A stretch of 49,255 nucleotides of DNA from Prevotella sp. (lineage in GTDB: Bacteria; Bacteroidota; Bacteroidia; Bacteroidales; Bacteroidaceae). Shown one piece after another: positions 16,176 through 25,696 of the stretch. Positions within the stretch are counted from its first letter, which is position 1. Each line of letters opens with the position of its first letter. The position numbers were made by a program, and so were the translations under genes. Below the pieces are notes generated by a model. That model searched no databases. It was not told the origin of the DNA and saw only the letters and a program-made list of their open reading frames with translations. The stretch is from the NCBI GenBank assembly GCA_017538195.1, contig JAFYJH010000032.1:1-49255 (forward strand), read 5' to 3'.

Positions 16176-19100
16176 TTAGAATGTGAGTTCAAGACCAACG
16201 GAATAAGTGCGATACTGCGGATAGGTCTTACCGTCGCCCCACGTGTCGTTGCTGAGGGATTCGGGGTCGAAGATGCGCAGTTTGGTCCACGTGAGCAGAT
16301 TCTCAGCCGAGAAGTAGAGGCGGCCTTTCTTGACGTATTTCGCCAATTTCGTGTGGCGCGGCAGAGTCAGACCGACTTGCAGGTTCTTCAGACGCAGGTA
16401 AGAAGCATCTTGCAGATAGCGGTCGCTGATGTGCATGTTGTTGTTGGCCTGCTCAGCGCGGAGTCTTCCGTAATAGGGATCGAGATTAGCACCGAGTTCG
16501 GAGCCTGCATAGCGGAAATAGTCCAGATGGTCGTAGAAAAGCGAGATGTGATACGGTCTGACAACGCCGAAGAAAGCGATGGAACTGCCACCACGACCCG
16601 GGTCGCCGAACCAATAGTTGCGCTTGCCGATGCCTTGGAAGAAGGCGCGGATGTCGATGAACTTCCACTGTGCCTCGAGCGTGAAGCTGTAGGCGTAGCG
16701 CGGCGTCGAGTTACCGATGACGCTCAGGTCGCCCGGATCGTCGAGCGTCTGGCTGCCACGATCAACTTTTCCGTCGCCGTTGAGGTCGTAATACATCAAG
16801 TCGCCACCACCCCACTTGTTGCCGAGTGCCGTCTGCGAAGCCGTTGCGAGGTGCTCAAACATTTCAGCGTCGCTCTTGGCAATGCCTTTCACGCGGAAGC
16901 CCCAGAGGTCGCCGTAGTTCTTGCCTTCGTACCAACCGTTGATGTTGCCGTCGGGCGAGTCGTACTTGGTGATGATGGTCTTGTAGTCGCTCAGCGTGGC
17001 GGAAATGCCGTAGCTGAAATCCTTGCCGATCTTGTCGCGCCAAGCCAATTCCAATTCCCAACCGCGTGTGCGCAGTTCGGCGTTGTTGGTCTTGGGCGCA
17101 CTGGCACCGTAGAGTGCGGAAAGGGCGTTGGCCGGTCCGACCATGTCCTTCGTCTTGCGCTGATACCAGTCGAAACTACCCGTCAGACGATTCTTGAAGA
17201 AGCCCCAATCGACACCCACGCCGATGTTTTCGATGGTTTCCCACGTCAGCGAGGCCGAGAACGGCGAATACATCGGAAGCACCGTAACTTGTTCGCCGCC
17301 GATGACGGAACCGCCCAAATTGGTGTTCATCTGCTGATAATACGGATAGAACGAAGTCGTGTTCTGGTTGCCAAGCGTGGCATACGACGCACGGAACTTC
17401 AAATAGCTGAATCCAGCCTGATAGAGCGGTTTCCAGAAGGGTTCCTCAGCGATGTTCCAACCCACCGAAACCGAGGGGAAGAATGCCCAACGCTGGTCTT
17501 TCGGGAAACGCGATGCACCGTCGGCACGCATATTGATTTCAGCCATGTAGCGGTCGGCGTAGTTATAGTTGATGCGTCCGAAGAAGCCCAACGACGACCA
17601 TTCGCCGTTCTTGAACACTTCCATTCGCTTAACATCGTTTGCCTCGTCCACCGATTCCCACTGCACGGCGTTCTGGGCTGTCTGCTCAGTACGGCTCGTG
17701 ATGTAGTAGTAGGCGTCGCGGTTGATTTTGCGATGGAAATACTCGCTCTGCTCACCCAAGAGGAACTTGAAGTGATGCTTTTCCTTGAGCGTCAGTTCAT
17801 AATCGGTATAGATGTTCGTGCTGAAATAGTCGATTTTCGTCTTGGCATATTCGTGATAGACTTCACCGGCGGCAGGGCTTGCGTTGAACGCGCCTGTGTT
17901 CATGTTGATGCTCTTGGTGTCGCTACCACTGGCAAGAATCTGCTGATATTGCCACTTGCCGTTGGGCTGGGTAACACCAATCGGGTTAAAGTCGCGCGTG
18001 AAGGGATTGCGCTCGTTGCGGCTGTTGATTTCAAAGTGGAGTTTCCAGTCCTTGATCGGCTCGACAACCACGTTCAACTGGTTGTAGAGTTGGCGCGTCT
18101 TCTGGCTCTGACGACCACCGTAGGCCAATGCCGGAATGTGCGAATCGGAATGGTATTCGCCATTGGGCAGATCCACAACACCTAAGGGAGAAATCTTTCC
18201 CAACTGGTGGTAGAACAGTTCGTTCAGTGCCGACGGCTTCTCATTGTTGATGTTGATATAGCGCGTGTTCCACATCACATTGACATACTTGTTGATCTGA
18301 TAACCGATCTTTCCGTTGAGGGTCAGACGGTTGTATTTCTCGTCGGCGTATCTGAACAGACCCGTCTGAGTCATGTAGTTCGTCGAGAGATAATAGTTCA
18401 GACCCTTGTTCGCTCCGCTGAGGCTCAGGTTGTGCTCGTGCGAGGTGGTGAGGTCTTTCAGATAGACGTCGTACCAGTCTGTATTACCAAAAGCTGCTCC
18501 GAAGCCGCCCCAACTGGTTGCGTCGTCTTCACGCGGCTCGATGCCGTAAGGAAGTTCGCCGCTCATGTATGCGCGAATCTTATCCAACTGAGTCGTACCG
18601 AAACGAGCCGATCCGCCGGCGTTGATTAGAGCGTCGTTCACGGCCAATGCGTAGGTCAGACCATCGACCATGTTCGGCACGTTGATGGGCTGCTGGAAGC
18701 GCACGTTGCCCGTGTAGTTCACGTTGAAGCCCGTGCGACCTTTCTTCGTCGTGACGAGAATCACACCAAACGGAGCGCGTGAACCGTAGATCGAGGCCGA
18801 AGCACCGTCTTTCAGCACGGAAATGTTCTCGATGTCGTTCGGGTTGATGGTCGAGAGGTCGCCCTCCATGCCGTCGATCAAGACGAGCGGCGACGAACTG
18901 GAACCTTCACCAATCGAACCGACACCACGAATGTTGATTTTCATTTCTGCGCCGAGTTCACCACCCACGTCGTTGGTGATGTTCAGACCCGAAATCGCAC
19001 CCTGCAAACCTTGCACGGCGTTGGTGATCGGACGCGACTCAAGCACTTCGTCGCCGATGGTTTTCACCGCGCCGGTCGCATTGATTTTCTTCTGCGTACC

Positions 19101-19421
19101 GAAGGCTACGACCACGACTTCCTTCAGCATGTCGGAAGCCGGATTGAGCTTGATTTTCAGGTTGCGCTGAGTGCCGACCGTCACTTCGTAGGGCTCGTAG
19201 CCCACGTAGGTGATTTGCAGCGTGGCATTGTCGTTGGGAACGGTGATGTTGAAGTTACCGTTGATGTCGGTCGTCGTTCCCGACTGCGCATTCTTGATTT
19301 TCACTGTGGCGAAAGACACGGGTTCCGAGTTTTCGTCGGTAACTGTTCCCGTTACTTTCACTTGTGCCATTGCCGGCACCGCCAGCAAACTGCATAATAG
19401 CAAAAACAAATATTTCTTCAT
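16176..19421 (-). CDS. SusC-like TonB-dependent glycan transporter
   Basis: An outer-membrane barrel of 1081 residues that imports oligosaccharides with TonB energy. Signal peptide (MKKYLFLLLCSLLAVPAMAQ), CarboxypepD_reg-like domain (about 21-100), the SusC motif LKEVVVVAFGTQKK, plug domain ending PLVLIDG ... NPNDIENISVLKDGASASIYGSRA, then the barrel to a C-terminal Phe (YSVGLELTF). No STN domain, so sigma signalling through this protein is not expected. It lies in the order GH18, lipoprotein, SusC, SusD. Confidence 0.97.
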   Translation of the reverse strand: MKKYLFLLLCSLLAVPAMAQVKVTGTVTDENSEPVSFATVKIKNAQSGTTTDINGNFNITVPNDNATLQITYVGYEPYEVTVGTQRNLKIKLNPASDMLKEVVVVAFGTQKKINATGAVKTIGDEVLESRPITNAVQGLQGAISGLNITNDVGGELGAEMKINIRGVGSIGEGSSSSPLVLIDGMEGDLSTINPNDIENISVLKDGASASIYGSRAPFGVILVTTKKGRTGFNVNYTGNVRFQQPINVPNMVDGLTYALAVNDALINAGGSARFGTTQLDKIRAYMSGELPYGIEPREDDATSWGGFGAAFGNTDWYDVYLKDLTTSHEHNLSLSGANKGLNYYLSTNYMTQTGLFRYADEKYNRLTLNGKIGYQINKYVNVMWNTRYININNEKPSALNELFYHQLGKISPLGVVDLPNGEYHSDSHIPALAYGGRQSQKTRQLYNQLNVVVEPIKDWKLHFEINSRNERNPFTRDFNPIGVTQPNGKWQYQQILASGSDTKSINMNTGAFNASPAAGEVYHEYAKTKIDYFSTNIYTDYELTLKEKHHFKFLLGEQSEYFHRKINRDAYYYITSRTEQTAQNAVQWESVDEANDVKRMEVFKNGEWSSLGFFGRINYNYADRYMAEINMRADGASRFPKDQRWAFFPSVSVGWNIAEEPFWKPLYQAGFSYLKFRASYATLGNQNTTSFYPYYQQMNTNLGGSVIGGEQVTVLPMYSPFSASLTWETIENIGVGVDWGFFKNRLTGSFDWYQRKTKDMVGPANALSALYGASAPKTNNAELRTRGWELELAWRDKIGKDFSYGISATLSDYKTIITKYDSPDGNINGWYEGKNYGDLWGFRVKGIAKSDAEMFEHLATASQTALGNKWGGGDLMYYDLNGDGKVDRGSQTLDDPGDLSVIGNSTPRYAYSFTLEAQWKFIDIRAFFQGIGKRNYWFGDPGRGGSSIAFFGVVRPYHISLFYDHLDYFRYAGSELGANLDPYYGRLRAEQANNNMHISDRYLQDASYLRLKNLQVGLTLPRHTKLAKYVKKGRLYFSAENLLTWTKLRIFDPESLSNDTWGDGKTYPQYRTYSVGLELTF

Positions 19422-19449
19422 ATTCTTTAATGTTTTTTAGTAATGGGAA

Positions 19450-20079
19450 TTATTCTTCGTCTTTCTCGCCTTTCTGACAGAATCTCAGACGAATCAGCAC
19501 GGTGCTGTCTGCCGTCATGATGTCTTGCACGGCAACGGTCGCACGAGTCTTGTTGCGGTTGCGCGACACGCGGAATCCAACCATGCCGTCGCCACCGCCA
19601 GTCGTGAGGCTTCCGCCAACCCAGTTGTTGTAGTTGTAGTACCAGTTCACTTCCTTGCCATCGACTTTCGGAGGCAACGGAGCATTCCACTTGGCGTTGC
19701 TCTTCAGCGAGATGCTGAACGTGTCTGCCGGAGCAGGCAACATCACGAGTTCGTACTCCGTGAGGCGGGCGGTGATTTTACTGTTGTAATAGACCGTGTC
19801 GGTCTTGACAACCATGTTTCCCCTGCTGTCGATGACGAAATTGCCATCGGCATCGCGCAGCGTGTCTTCCTTCAGGTAGAAATACCGATAAGTCGTGTCG
19901 GTTTCACGCTGTTTCTTCAACTGAAAGTCGCCGCTGTTGAGGGAAGTGATCACCTCGGAGATTTCCAGCGTCGGCTTCAGGTTGAAGTCGCCGGGATTCT
20001 TTGCCACGTCATCTTCGCAGGCTGTCAGCATGTTTGCGACGACCAACGAAGAGGCAATCAAATAAAATAGTTTTTTCAT
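19450..20079 (-). CDS. Lipoprotein of the GH18 locus, unknown fold
   Basis: A 209-residue lipoprotein (lipobox LTAC). After CEDDVAKNPGDFNLKPTLEISE the body looks beta-rich, with a C-terminal strand pattern (RNKTRATVAVQDIMTADSTV) like an Ig/BACON-type domain. No enzyme motif. The position between the GH18 gene (6 bp upstream) and susC (28 bp downstream) suggests a surface glycan-binding or accessory role like SusE, which is inference. Confidence 0.75.
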   Translation of the reverse strand: MKKLFYLIASSLVVANMLTACEDDVAKNPGDFNLKPTLEISEVITSLNSGDFQLKKQRETDTTYRYFYLKEDTLRDADGNFVIDSRGNMVVKTDTVYYNSKITARLTEYELVMLPAPADTFSISLKSNAKWNAPLPPKVDGKEVNWYYNYNNWVGGSLTTGGGDGMVGFRVSRNRNKTRATVAVQDIMTADSTVLIRLRFCQKGEKDEE

Positions 20080-20085
20080 ACGTTT

Positions 20086-22638
20086 TTATTTTTTAATGAT
20101 GGTTTGACTTGTGATCTGACCGTTTCGCTGACGAGCCCTGACGAGATAGACGCCAGTGGGCAGCGACTTCGCGGAAACCTGCGCAGCCTTCGCCGAGCGG
20201 ACTTTCACGCCTGTTGCGGTATAGACATCGAGGCTGACAACTTCGTTCTCGCCCTGACCGGCGACGCTGAAGGTCTGCTCCGAGGCGTTGAAGCGAACTT
20301 GAAGCTCCTGCGAAGCGTCGGGATTGACCTGACGGATGCCAGTCGGCTGATGGCGCACATCGACCTCGGTGACGAGCGTATCGACGTTGCAGGCCAAGCC
20401 GTAGTTGCAATATTTCGCAAGGCTGTAGTTGTTGGCTGCGGTTGTGGGCTTGATGTCATTGACCATGTCCCAGTAGAAAATGCCTTCGAGGTTGTTATCG
20501 ACGCAGAACTTGGAACGCAGATAGGTCTGATACGGGCCGCAGAAGGCGAAAGTAGAACCACCCTTCGAAGCCTTTTCGAGCGATCCGTCCTTCTTCATGG
20601 TGTAGTTCGAGAGATCCAGACCGCTGTAGCCCACGACGGCTGCGCCACCAGATCCGCTCGACGTGGTCGTGGCATACGACAGATAAATCTTGTCGTCGGG
20701 ATAGCCCCAGTTCTTCATCGCGTTGTAGTTGTTCTTGAAAGTACTCAACTTGAAATTCGTTTCCTGCGGACCATAATTCTGTGCAGTGAAACCGTCGATT
20801 TCGGGTATGTGCCACTGAGGATAATAATAGGCTCCTGCCTCAACATGGACGGAGATGTGCAGCGTCTTTCCCTCCGGCAATTCTTTCAAAATCGCTTGGG
20901 CGAATCTTCTGAGATTGGCCTGCGGATTGGCATACATCCATTCCAAGTCGAGTTCCACGCCGTCGTAGCCTTCGGAAAGTTTAGCCAAGTCTTTTGCCAT
21001 TTTTTCGCAGTTGGCGTCGCTGGCAACGAGCGTAGTCCAGTTGCCGGATCCTCTGACGGAAATGCGAATCTGATAGCCGCGATACCCCTTGTAACACTCT
21101 TCGATGAGTCTTTTGATCTCGTCTTGCGAATAGGTGCTGTGTCCGGGATTGTCGGCCATGTCGTATTTGTAGTACAAGAGGGCATTGTCCATCTGCTCCT
21201 TGATCCACTGTCCAGCAATCGCCGGCTGCATCTGCCAAGTCATGCGGTTCTTGATTTCGCTGAGCGAACTGGTTTTGCTCCAGATGGTCGTATTGTCGAA
21301 CTTCGCATTCAGATTCTCGCCGATGTAGGCGATTTCCGATGCCATGCCAGTCGGTTTCGGGTCGGTACCGCCGTCGGAGAGGTTGGCGGTGGCCCAAGCT
21401 TCAGTTCCGTTGATGCAGAAGAGGAAGGTGTTGCGCGTTGTGCCGCCGTTGTTCGACGTGATGCCGAGGTGAACCCATTCGCCCACTTTCATCTTGTTTA
21501 CATTGACATATTTCTTGCCATTGCAACGCACGATGATCTGCTTCGTTTCTTCATCGCCAAGATAAATGGCAAGACCGTTTTTCTGGTCGGCAGTTTCCTT
21601 GCGGAAAATATACGCGCCTTCGGTCCAGTTTTCCAAATAAATCCACGTTTCAAACGTGAAAAGCGAGTTGGCTTTCAGCGCTCCTGTCGTACTCTTCAAC
21701 TTCGAGCCGCTTCCCTTCAGCGACACCACGCCGCTGCGACCCTGATACGAACTGAGCCAGTCGGCATTGACGAGCGTGGCATGGTTGTTCGGGGTGTGGT
21801 ATTCCAGATGGGCGTCGTTATACATGTCGATGCCGAGGATGATGATGTCGTTGGCCAAGAGATACTGTTCGCGGTCGCCTCTGCCCCAGAAGAACTTGTT
21901 GTTCTCGGTGTAGGCACCGCAGAGCAGATAAGGCAGGCCCGTGTTGTCGGTCACTTTTTCACGCTCAACCGAACCGCTGATGATTCCGTGGTGGTTGTAT
22001 TCTCCGGCTTTGAACAGTGCCCGATAATCGACGATGTTCGGACACTGGTCTTGGTCGAACTTGTAGTAGGCCACGAGGTTGTCCAACTGCGGCGCGTACT
22101 TGTTGATCGTGTTGTTGAGGAAATAGTTGAACTCGCTGCTCAACTCGGCATCCCACACGCGCAACTCGTCGATGCAGCCTTCGAAGCCGCCGCCAATGGT
22201 GAAGGGCGCGTCGTCAGCCGACAACTTGAAGCTGCCCGCCTGCTCCTTGGCCTGCGTTCCATTGACGAGGAATCGCATCTTGTTGTTGGCGTAGATGAAG
22301 GTGACTTGAACCCATGTTCCGGGAGCAAATCTGGAGTTTTTCACCGCCAGCGAATTGCCGCCTGCCGAGATTTCAATCGTGTTGTTGGTGGTGGTTTGAA
22401 TCTTGAAGCCGTCGCCACGCGAGAGAATCACGGCATTGTCTTTCCACGTGCCATTCTTCAGCCAGAACTGAATCGTGTAGGCCGATTTCCCGTCCAGTTC
22501 GGGCATCGGACCGCAATCGACGCTACCGCCATCCGACAAGCGGATGCAATAGTTATCTACTTGGGCGAAAGCCACAACGTGGCTGCACAGGGCTGCCACG
22601 AACAAAAAGAGGATTTTTCTAAAATTCTGCATTTTCAT
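20086..22638 (-). CDS. LamG-GH18 family glycosidase with type IX secretion tail
   Basis: An 850-residue secreted enzyme. Order: signal peptide, LamG-like domain (about 28-180), a second LamG-like domain (about 290-455), GH18 domain, and a C-terminal Por-type sorting tail (SLDVYTATGVKV ... LPTGVYLVRARQ). The catalytic motif is DGVELDLE (D559 to E566): the acid Glu and its Asp are present, but the first Asp of DxDxE is Glu562. GH18 includes chitinases and endo-N-acetylglucosaminidases; the SusCD context favours cleavage of host or dietary N-acetylglucosamine glycans, which is inference. First gene of the operon and separated from the gene above by a terminator. Confidence 0.9.
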   Translation of the reverse strand: MKMQNFRKILFLFVAALCSHVVAFAQVDNYCIRLSDGGSVDCGPMPELDGKSAYTIQFWLKNGTWKDNAVILSRGDGFKIQTTTNNTIEISAGGNSLAVKNSRFAPGTWVQVTFIYANNKMRFLVNGTQAKEQAGSFKLSADDAPFTIGGGFEGCIDELRVWDAELSSEFNYFLNNTINKYAPQLDNLVAYYKFDQDQCPNIVDYRALFKAGEYNHHGIISGSVEREKVTDNTGLPYLLCGAYTENNKFFWGRGDREQYLLANDIIILGIDMYNDAHLEYHTPNNHATLVNADWLSSYQGRSGVVSLKGSGSKLKSTTGALKANSLFTFETWIYLENWTEGAYIFRKETADQKNGLAIYLGDEETKQIIVRCNGKKYVNVNKMKVGEWVHLGITSNNGGTTRNTFLFCINGTEAWATANLSDGGTDPKPTGMASEIAYIGENLNAKFDNTTIWSKTSSLSEIKNRMTWQMQPAIAGQWIKEQMDNALLYYKYDMADNPGHSTYSQDEIKRLIEECYKGYRGYQIRISVRGSGNWTTLVASDANCEKMAKDLAKLSEGYDGVELDLEWMYANPQANLRRFAQAILKELPEGKTLHISVHVEAGAYYYPQWHIPEIDGFTAQNYGPQETNFKLSTFKNNYNAMKNWGYPDDKIYLSYATTTSSGSGGAAVVGYSGLDLSNYTMKKDGSLEKASKGGSTFAFCGPYQTYLRSKFCVDNNLEGIFYWDMVNDIKPTTAANNYSLAKYCNYGLACNVDTLVTEVDVRHQPTGIRQVNPDASQELQVRFNASEQTFSVAGQGENEVVSLDVYTATGVKVRSAKAAQVSAKSLPTGVYLVRARQRNGQITSQTIIKK

Positions 22639-22676
22639 TAGGATAAGTTTGACTTAAAAATAATGAAACGATATTA

Positions 22677-22728
22677 CAAAAAAAATGGGAATCCCGTGAA
22701 CGCTCCTCACAGGAACATTCACGGGATT
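22677..22728 (-). terminator. Intrinsic terminator between the secreted protein gene and the GH18 operon
   Basis: AATCCCGTGAA (22690-22700) pairs perfectly with TTCACGGGATT (22718-22728), and the minus-strand transcript continues into a T run. It closes the gene ending at 22737 and isolates the GH18 operon. Confidence 0.85.
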
Positions 22729-22736
22729 TTGTTTCG

Positions 22737-23801
22737 TTAGCGAACAACAACCTTGCGGGTCTTGTTGCCAATCTTCTCGACATACACGCCCTTCTGAGCC
22801 TTGTTGCCGACCTCGATGCCAGAAACCGTATAGACTTTCTTCTGTGCGGCGTTCTCAGCCTCGATGTTGTTCACCGATGCAACGGGATCCGGTGTCAGCT
22901 TGATGAAAGACTTGCGAGCAGCAGCACCTTCCTTATCGACGGGCTCGGGATTGTTGAAGAACTTCACTTCCTTGATGAAGATCGTGGCATTTGCCATCGG
23001 TCCAGTCTGCATTTCCCACTTGATACGGGTCGGAATACCGTCTTCGGTCGATACGTTGGTGTCGAATTCATACACCATCCAGTTTTCGGAATCCCAAATC
23101 AGGTTGCCGAAGTCGTCTTCCATGGGATCGCCTTCCTCGTAACGCTTGATGAACTCACCCGACTTGATGGGCTCGTTGGTGCCGTTTGCACCTTGGGGCT
23201 TAATGTCGCGCGTAGCAGTGCTGCAATAAATCGGACCGGCGATGTTCTCAGACTCGCTGGGCTCGTTGGCAAACACGTTCAGCACGATGCGGCAACGGAT
23301 GTTGAATGCGTCAGCATCTTCAGAAAGCGGCGTGTTGTCGGGATCGGTCGTCCAGTTGAGGTTGCCCCAGCCGAATTCGCCGAGAGCGAGAGGAATTTCG
23401 CCCGTCCACTCGGGATAGAGTTCCTGCATCTTGCCGTTGATGGCCGATGCGTGACCGCTGATAGCGAGCACTTTGCCCACTTCGCCACCGAGATCGACGA
23501 TAGCCATACCTGCCAACAGGTTCTTGGCGTGGCTGGTTTCGGGATTCGAATACTGTCCGCCACCAACGATGAACAGGGCGCGACGTCCGTGAGTTTCAAA
23601 CAAGGTGCTGAACGGAATGGCCGTGTTTCCATCGGCAGGCAGCACCTGAATGTTTGCACCGTGGTAAACACCATCGGGCTCCAACAAACCTACTTCCTTC
23701 TTCGAGAAGTCAAACGACTCAGGAGTGATGTCTTCCAACTCCTGTGCGCAAACGTTAGCTGCGAACATTGCACTAACGGCAAAAAGTAAATACTTTTTCA
23801 T
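22737..23801 (-). CDS. Secreted protein with type IX sorting tail, unknown function
   Basis: A 354-residue protein with signal peptide MKKYLLFAVSAMFAANVCAQ and a C-terminal tail (KKVYTVSGIEVGNKAQKGVY) of the Por sorting kind. The middle is unrecognised; it is Asp/Asn-rich and beta-strand-rich (KWEMQTGPMANATIFIKEVKFF), like a carbohydrate-binding jelly roll. It has its own promoter with a leader of about 120 bp and its own terminator. The position next to the GH18 operon suggests surface glycan work, which is inference. Confidence 0.75.
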   Translation of the reverse strand: MKKYLLFAVSAMFAANVCAQELEDITPESFDFSKKEVGLLEPDGVYHGANIQVLPADGNTAIPFSTLFETHGRRALFIVGGGQYSNPETSHAKNLLAGMAIVDLGGEVGKVLAISGHASAINGKMQELYPEWTGEIPLALGEFGWGNLNWTTDPDNTPLSEDADAFNIRCRIVLNVFANEPSESENIAGPIYCSTATRDIKPQGANGTNEPIKSGEFIKRYEEGDPMEDDFGNLIWDSENWMVYEFDTNVSTEDGIPTRIKWEMQTGPMANATIFIKEVKFFNNPEPVDKEGAAARKSFIKLTPDPVASVNNIEAENAAQKKVYTVSGIEVGNKAQKGVYVEKIGNKTRKVVVR

Positions 23802-23922
23802 ACTGTTTAATTTTTTAAATGATTAATATTAAGAAAAACTAAATCGCGTATTTTTATGTTTTCTGCAACACCTTTTTATCCTTGCATCATTCTTTTTATC
23901 CCTGCATCTTCGAAAATTTTTG

Positions 23923-23930
23923 CAAATATA
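23923..23930 (-). promoter_or_regulatory. -7 box (TATATTTG) for the secreted protein gene
   Basis: TATATTTG followed by C on the minus strand, about 120 bp upstream of the ATG at 23801. It would give an unusually long leader containing the repeated word CCTGCATC/CTTGCATC on the plus strand. Confidence 0.5.
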
Positions 23931-24019
23931 CAAAAATATTTTGTAACGCAATGGTTTTAGTCGTTTTTACCCCCCAATTTTAAGGATTTTTAATAATTCT
24001 TTAAAACATTTTGGTTAAA

Positions 24020-25039
24020 TCAGAGTCGAAATCGGGCGACGAGCGGCAGATGGTCGCTGAAGCCTCGTAGGTAGCGAGGTCCATTGTAATTTCGGCGTAG
24101 GCGCACGCCACCGTAGGTTTCATCTTCTTCAAGGAGAAAGGGCGCATCGAAAATATAACATTCTGCCACGCGGTCGGCCATCGCTTTCGACGCGAAAATG
24201 TGGTCGAGCGAACCCCACTCGCCCTGAAAACGATAGGTGGCCTTCGCTCCGTTGAGGCCTGTGGCGTTTCGCGAAATGTCGATGAGGCTTTCCTCGATTC
24301 GGCGGATGCTTTTGTTCTCGGCGTAGTCGTTGAAGTCGCCTGCCACGAGAATTTTCGCCTCTGGGTGGAGTTGAAACACGGAATCGACCGCCTCGATGAG
24401 CCGATTCGCCACCTGCAGGCGATGGGGCTGCGTCACCGCTTCCCCACCCGACCGGCTCGGCGCGTGGACGACGAAAACGTGGAGCGTGTCGCCCGAAACG
24501 ACCTGTCCGCAAACGTAGAGGATGTCGCGTGTCGGGCGCATGTCTTTCAGCGGCTCGATGCGAATGGCGTGGTGACGAATCGGGCGGAAGGTGAAGGGCG
24601 AATAGAGCAAGGCCACGTCGATGCCGCGCAGGTCGGGCGACTCCGTCATCACGTATTCGTAACGCGCATTTCGCAGCAGCGAGCGTTTCGTCAAATCGTG
24701 GAGAACCGAGTCGTTTTCCACTTCGCACAAGGCCACGAGGTCGGGCAGTCGCCACGCTTTTTCGGAGTCTTGGGATGATTTTCGGGATTTTTCGGTTGAA
24801 AAATCGGGCGATTTCGGAGTTTTTTCAGTTGAAAATTCGAGCAGAGGGTCGCCGCAGGCCAGAATTTCCCGTCCGATATTGTTCAGTTTGTGCCAATAGC
24901 GCGTCCTCGTCCATCGGTTGTCGCCCTCGGGCAGCCATTCGTAGTCGTTTTTCAGCGAATCGTGGCGGCAGTCGAACAAGTTCTCGCAGTTGAGCGAAAC
25001 TAATGTCAGCAGGCTTGAAAGAAACAGGGAAAGGGTCAT
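24020..25039 (-). CDS. Endonuclease/exonuclease/phosphatase family protein
   Basis: A 339-residue metal-dependent phosphoesterase of the EEP fold. Motifs in order: VSLNCENLFD, LVALCEVEN (metal Glu), a TFRPIRHH region, VVHAPSRSGG, LVAGDFND (catalytic Asp/Asn), SLDHIFAS, and GFSDHLPLVARF (catalytic Asp-His). The N-terminus is hydrophobic, so it is probably exported. A low-complexity insert (about 24768-24842) with two copies of FSTEKxxKS lies between GDPLLE and AWRLPDLVAL, where homologues are usually continuous. The substrate is not predictable. Confidence 0.9.
   Translation of the reverse strand: MTLSLFLSSLLTLVSLNCENLFDCRHDSLKNDYEWLPEGDNRWTRTRYWHKLNNIGREILACGDPLLEFSTEKTPKSPDFSTEKSRKSSQDSEKAWRLPDLVALCEVENDSVLHDLTKRSLLRNARYEYVMTESPDLRGIDVALLYSPFTFRPIRHHAIRIEPLKDMRPTRDILYVCGQVVSGDTLHVFVVHAPSRSGGEAVTQPHRLQVANRLIEAVDSVFQLHPEAKILVAGDFNDYAENKSIRRIEESLIDISRNATGLNGAKATYRFQGEWGSLDHIFASKAMADRVAECYIFDAPFLLEEDETYGGVRLRRNYNGPRYLRGFSDHLPLVARFRL
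24768..24842. repeat. Tandem repeat inside the EEP gene
   Basis: Two imperfect copies of a unit of about 33 bp, with the word TTTTTCGGTTGAAAAATCGG and its variant TTTTTTCAGTTGAAAATTCG. The unit is a multiple of three, so the frame is kept. Confidence 0.7.
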
Positions 25040-25084
25040 TTTTTCGCAGTTTTTTTGTAAATCGTAAAAATTTCTGACGAAAAA

Positions 25085-25360
25085 CTATTTGTCACCGTAA
25101 TGCCCTTCGACTTCGAGGACAAGCACCGTAATCGTTTCGTCGTAAATATCATAAATGATGCGGTCGCGTCCCGACAAGCGTCTGGAATACGTAATTCCAC
25201 CGCCACTTACCAAAGGTTCGGGATGGCCCGTTCCCGTCCTCGGATGCTGTTCCAATTCTGGCAACAACCGATACAATTTCTTGAAAGAATTCGGATTCGA
25301 CTTCTTCCATTTCTTGACGATTTTTTGTGCCTCGTTGGAAAATTCTATGCGATAACTCAT
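25085..25360 (-). CDS. yoeB: YoeB-family mRNA interferase toxin
   Basis: A 91-residue RelE/YoeB-fold toxin that cleaves mRNA at the ribosome. The C-terminal half is very like YoeB: HPEPLVSGGGITYSRRLSGR, DRIIYDIYDETITVLVLEVE and the terminal GHYGDK with the catalytic His-Tyr. It overlaps the antitoxin gene by 4 bp (ATGA), the usual coupled order antitoxin-toxin. Its start is fixed by that overlap. Confidence 0.95.
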   Translation of the reverse strand: MSYRIEFSNEAQKIVKKWKKSNPNSFKKLYRLLPELEQHPRTGTGHPEPLVSGGGITYSRRLSGRDRIIYDIYDETITVLVLEVEGHYGDK

Positions 25361-25608
25361 AGTTCATCCATCCATTTTTGTGCAGCAGCGGCATTTTCAA
25401 ATTTCAAGGTACTACCCTCTCGATATTCTTTTCTGGCTTTCTCGATTTTTTCTGCCAAATGCGCCGTCGCGGAAAGGTCAGCATCCTCAATGGGCACAAT
25501 GGTATAAAGTTGGTTTTTCCGACGGATAAAAACCTGCTCGCCAGCATCGACCCGATTAAACGAATGAGCCATCTGACTTCTGAAATCTCTTACTGATAAT
25601 GCTGTCAT
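25357..25608 (-). CDS. yefM: YefM/Phd-family antitoxin
   Basis: An 83-residue antitoxin that binds YoeB and represses its own promoter. N-terminal TALSVRDFRSQMAHSFNRVDAG is the Phd/YefM DNA-binding part and the acidic C-terminus is the toxin-binding part. A TATCTTTG box lies about 30 bp upstream. Confidence 0.92.
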   Translation of the reverse strand: MTALSVRDFRSQMAHSFNRVDAGEQVFIRRKNQLYTIVPIEDADLSATAHLAEKIEKARKEYREGSTLKFENAAAAQKWMDEL

Positions 25609-25636
25609 CTTTTCTGTCGTTTTAAGTTTTCGACTG

Positions 25637-25644
25637 CAAAGATA
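25637..25644 (-). promoter_or_regulatory. -7 box (TATCTTTG) for yefM-yoeB
   Basis: TATCTTTG followed by C on the minus strand, 29 bp before the yefM ATG. This is where autoregulation by the toxin-antitoxin complex would be expected. Confidence 0.6.
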
Positions 25645-25696
25645 GAAAGTTTTTTGTAAATATCCAAAAATTTTGTGTACTTTTTTGTGTACACAA

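Noticed and set aside
14184..18185. Plus-strand frame of more than 1300 codons opposite susD/susC
   Set aside because: It spans two well-supported genes on the other strand, crosses their junction, and has no recognisable domain. Such long antisense frames arise from codon bias.
20104..22641. Plus-strand frame of 845 codons opposite the GH18 gene
   Set aside because: Same reason: the minus-strand protein has catalytic motifs, a signal peptide and a sorting tail; the plus frame has none.
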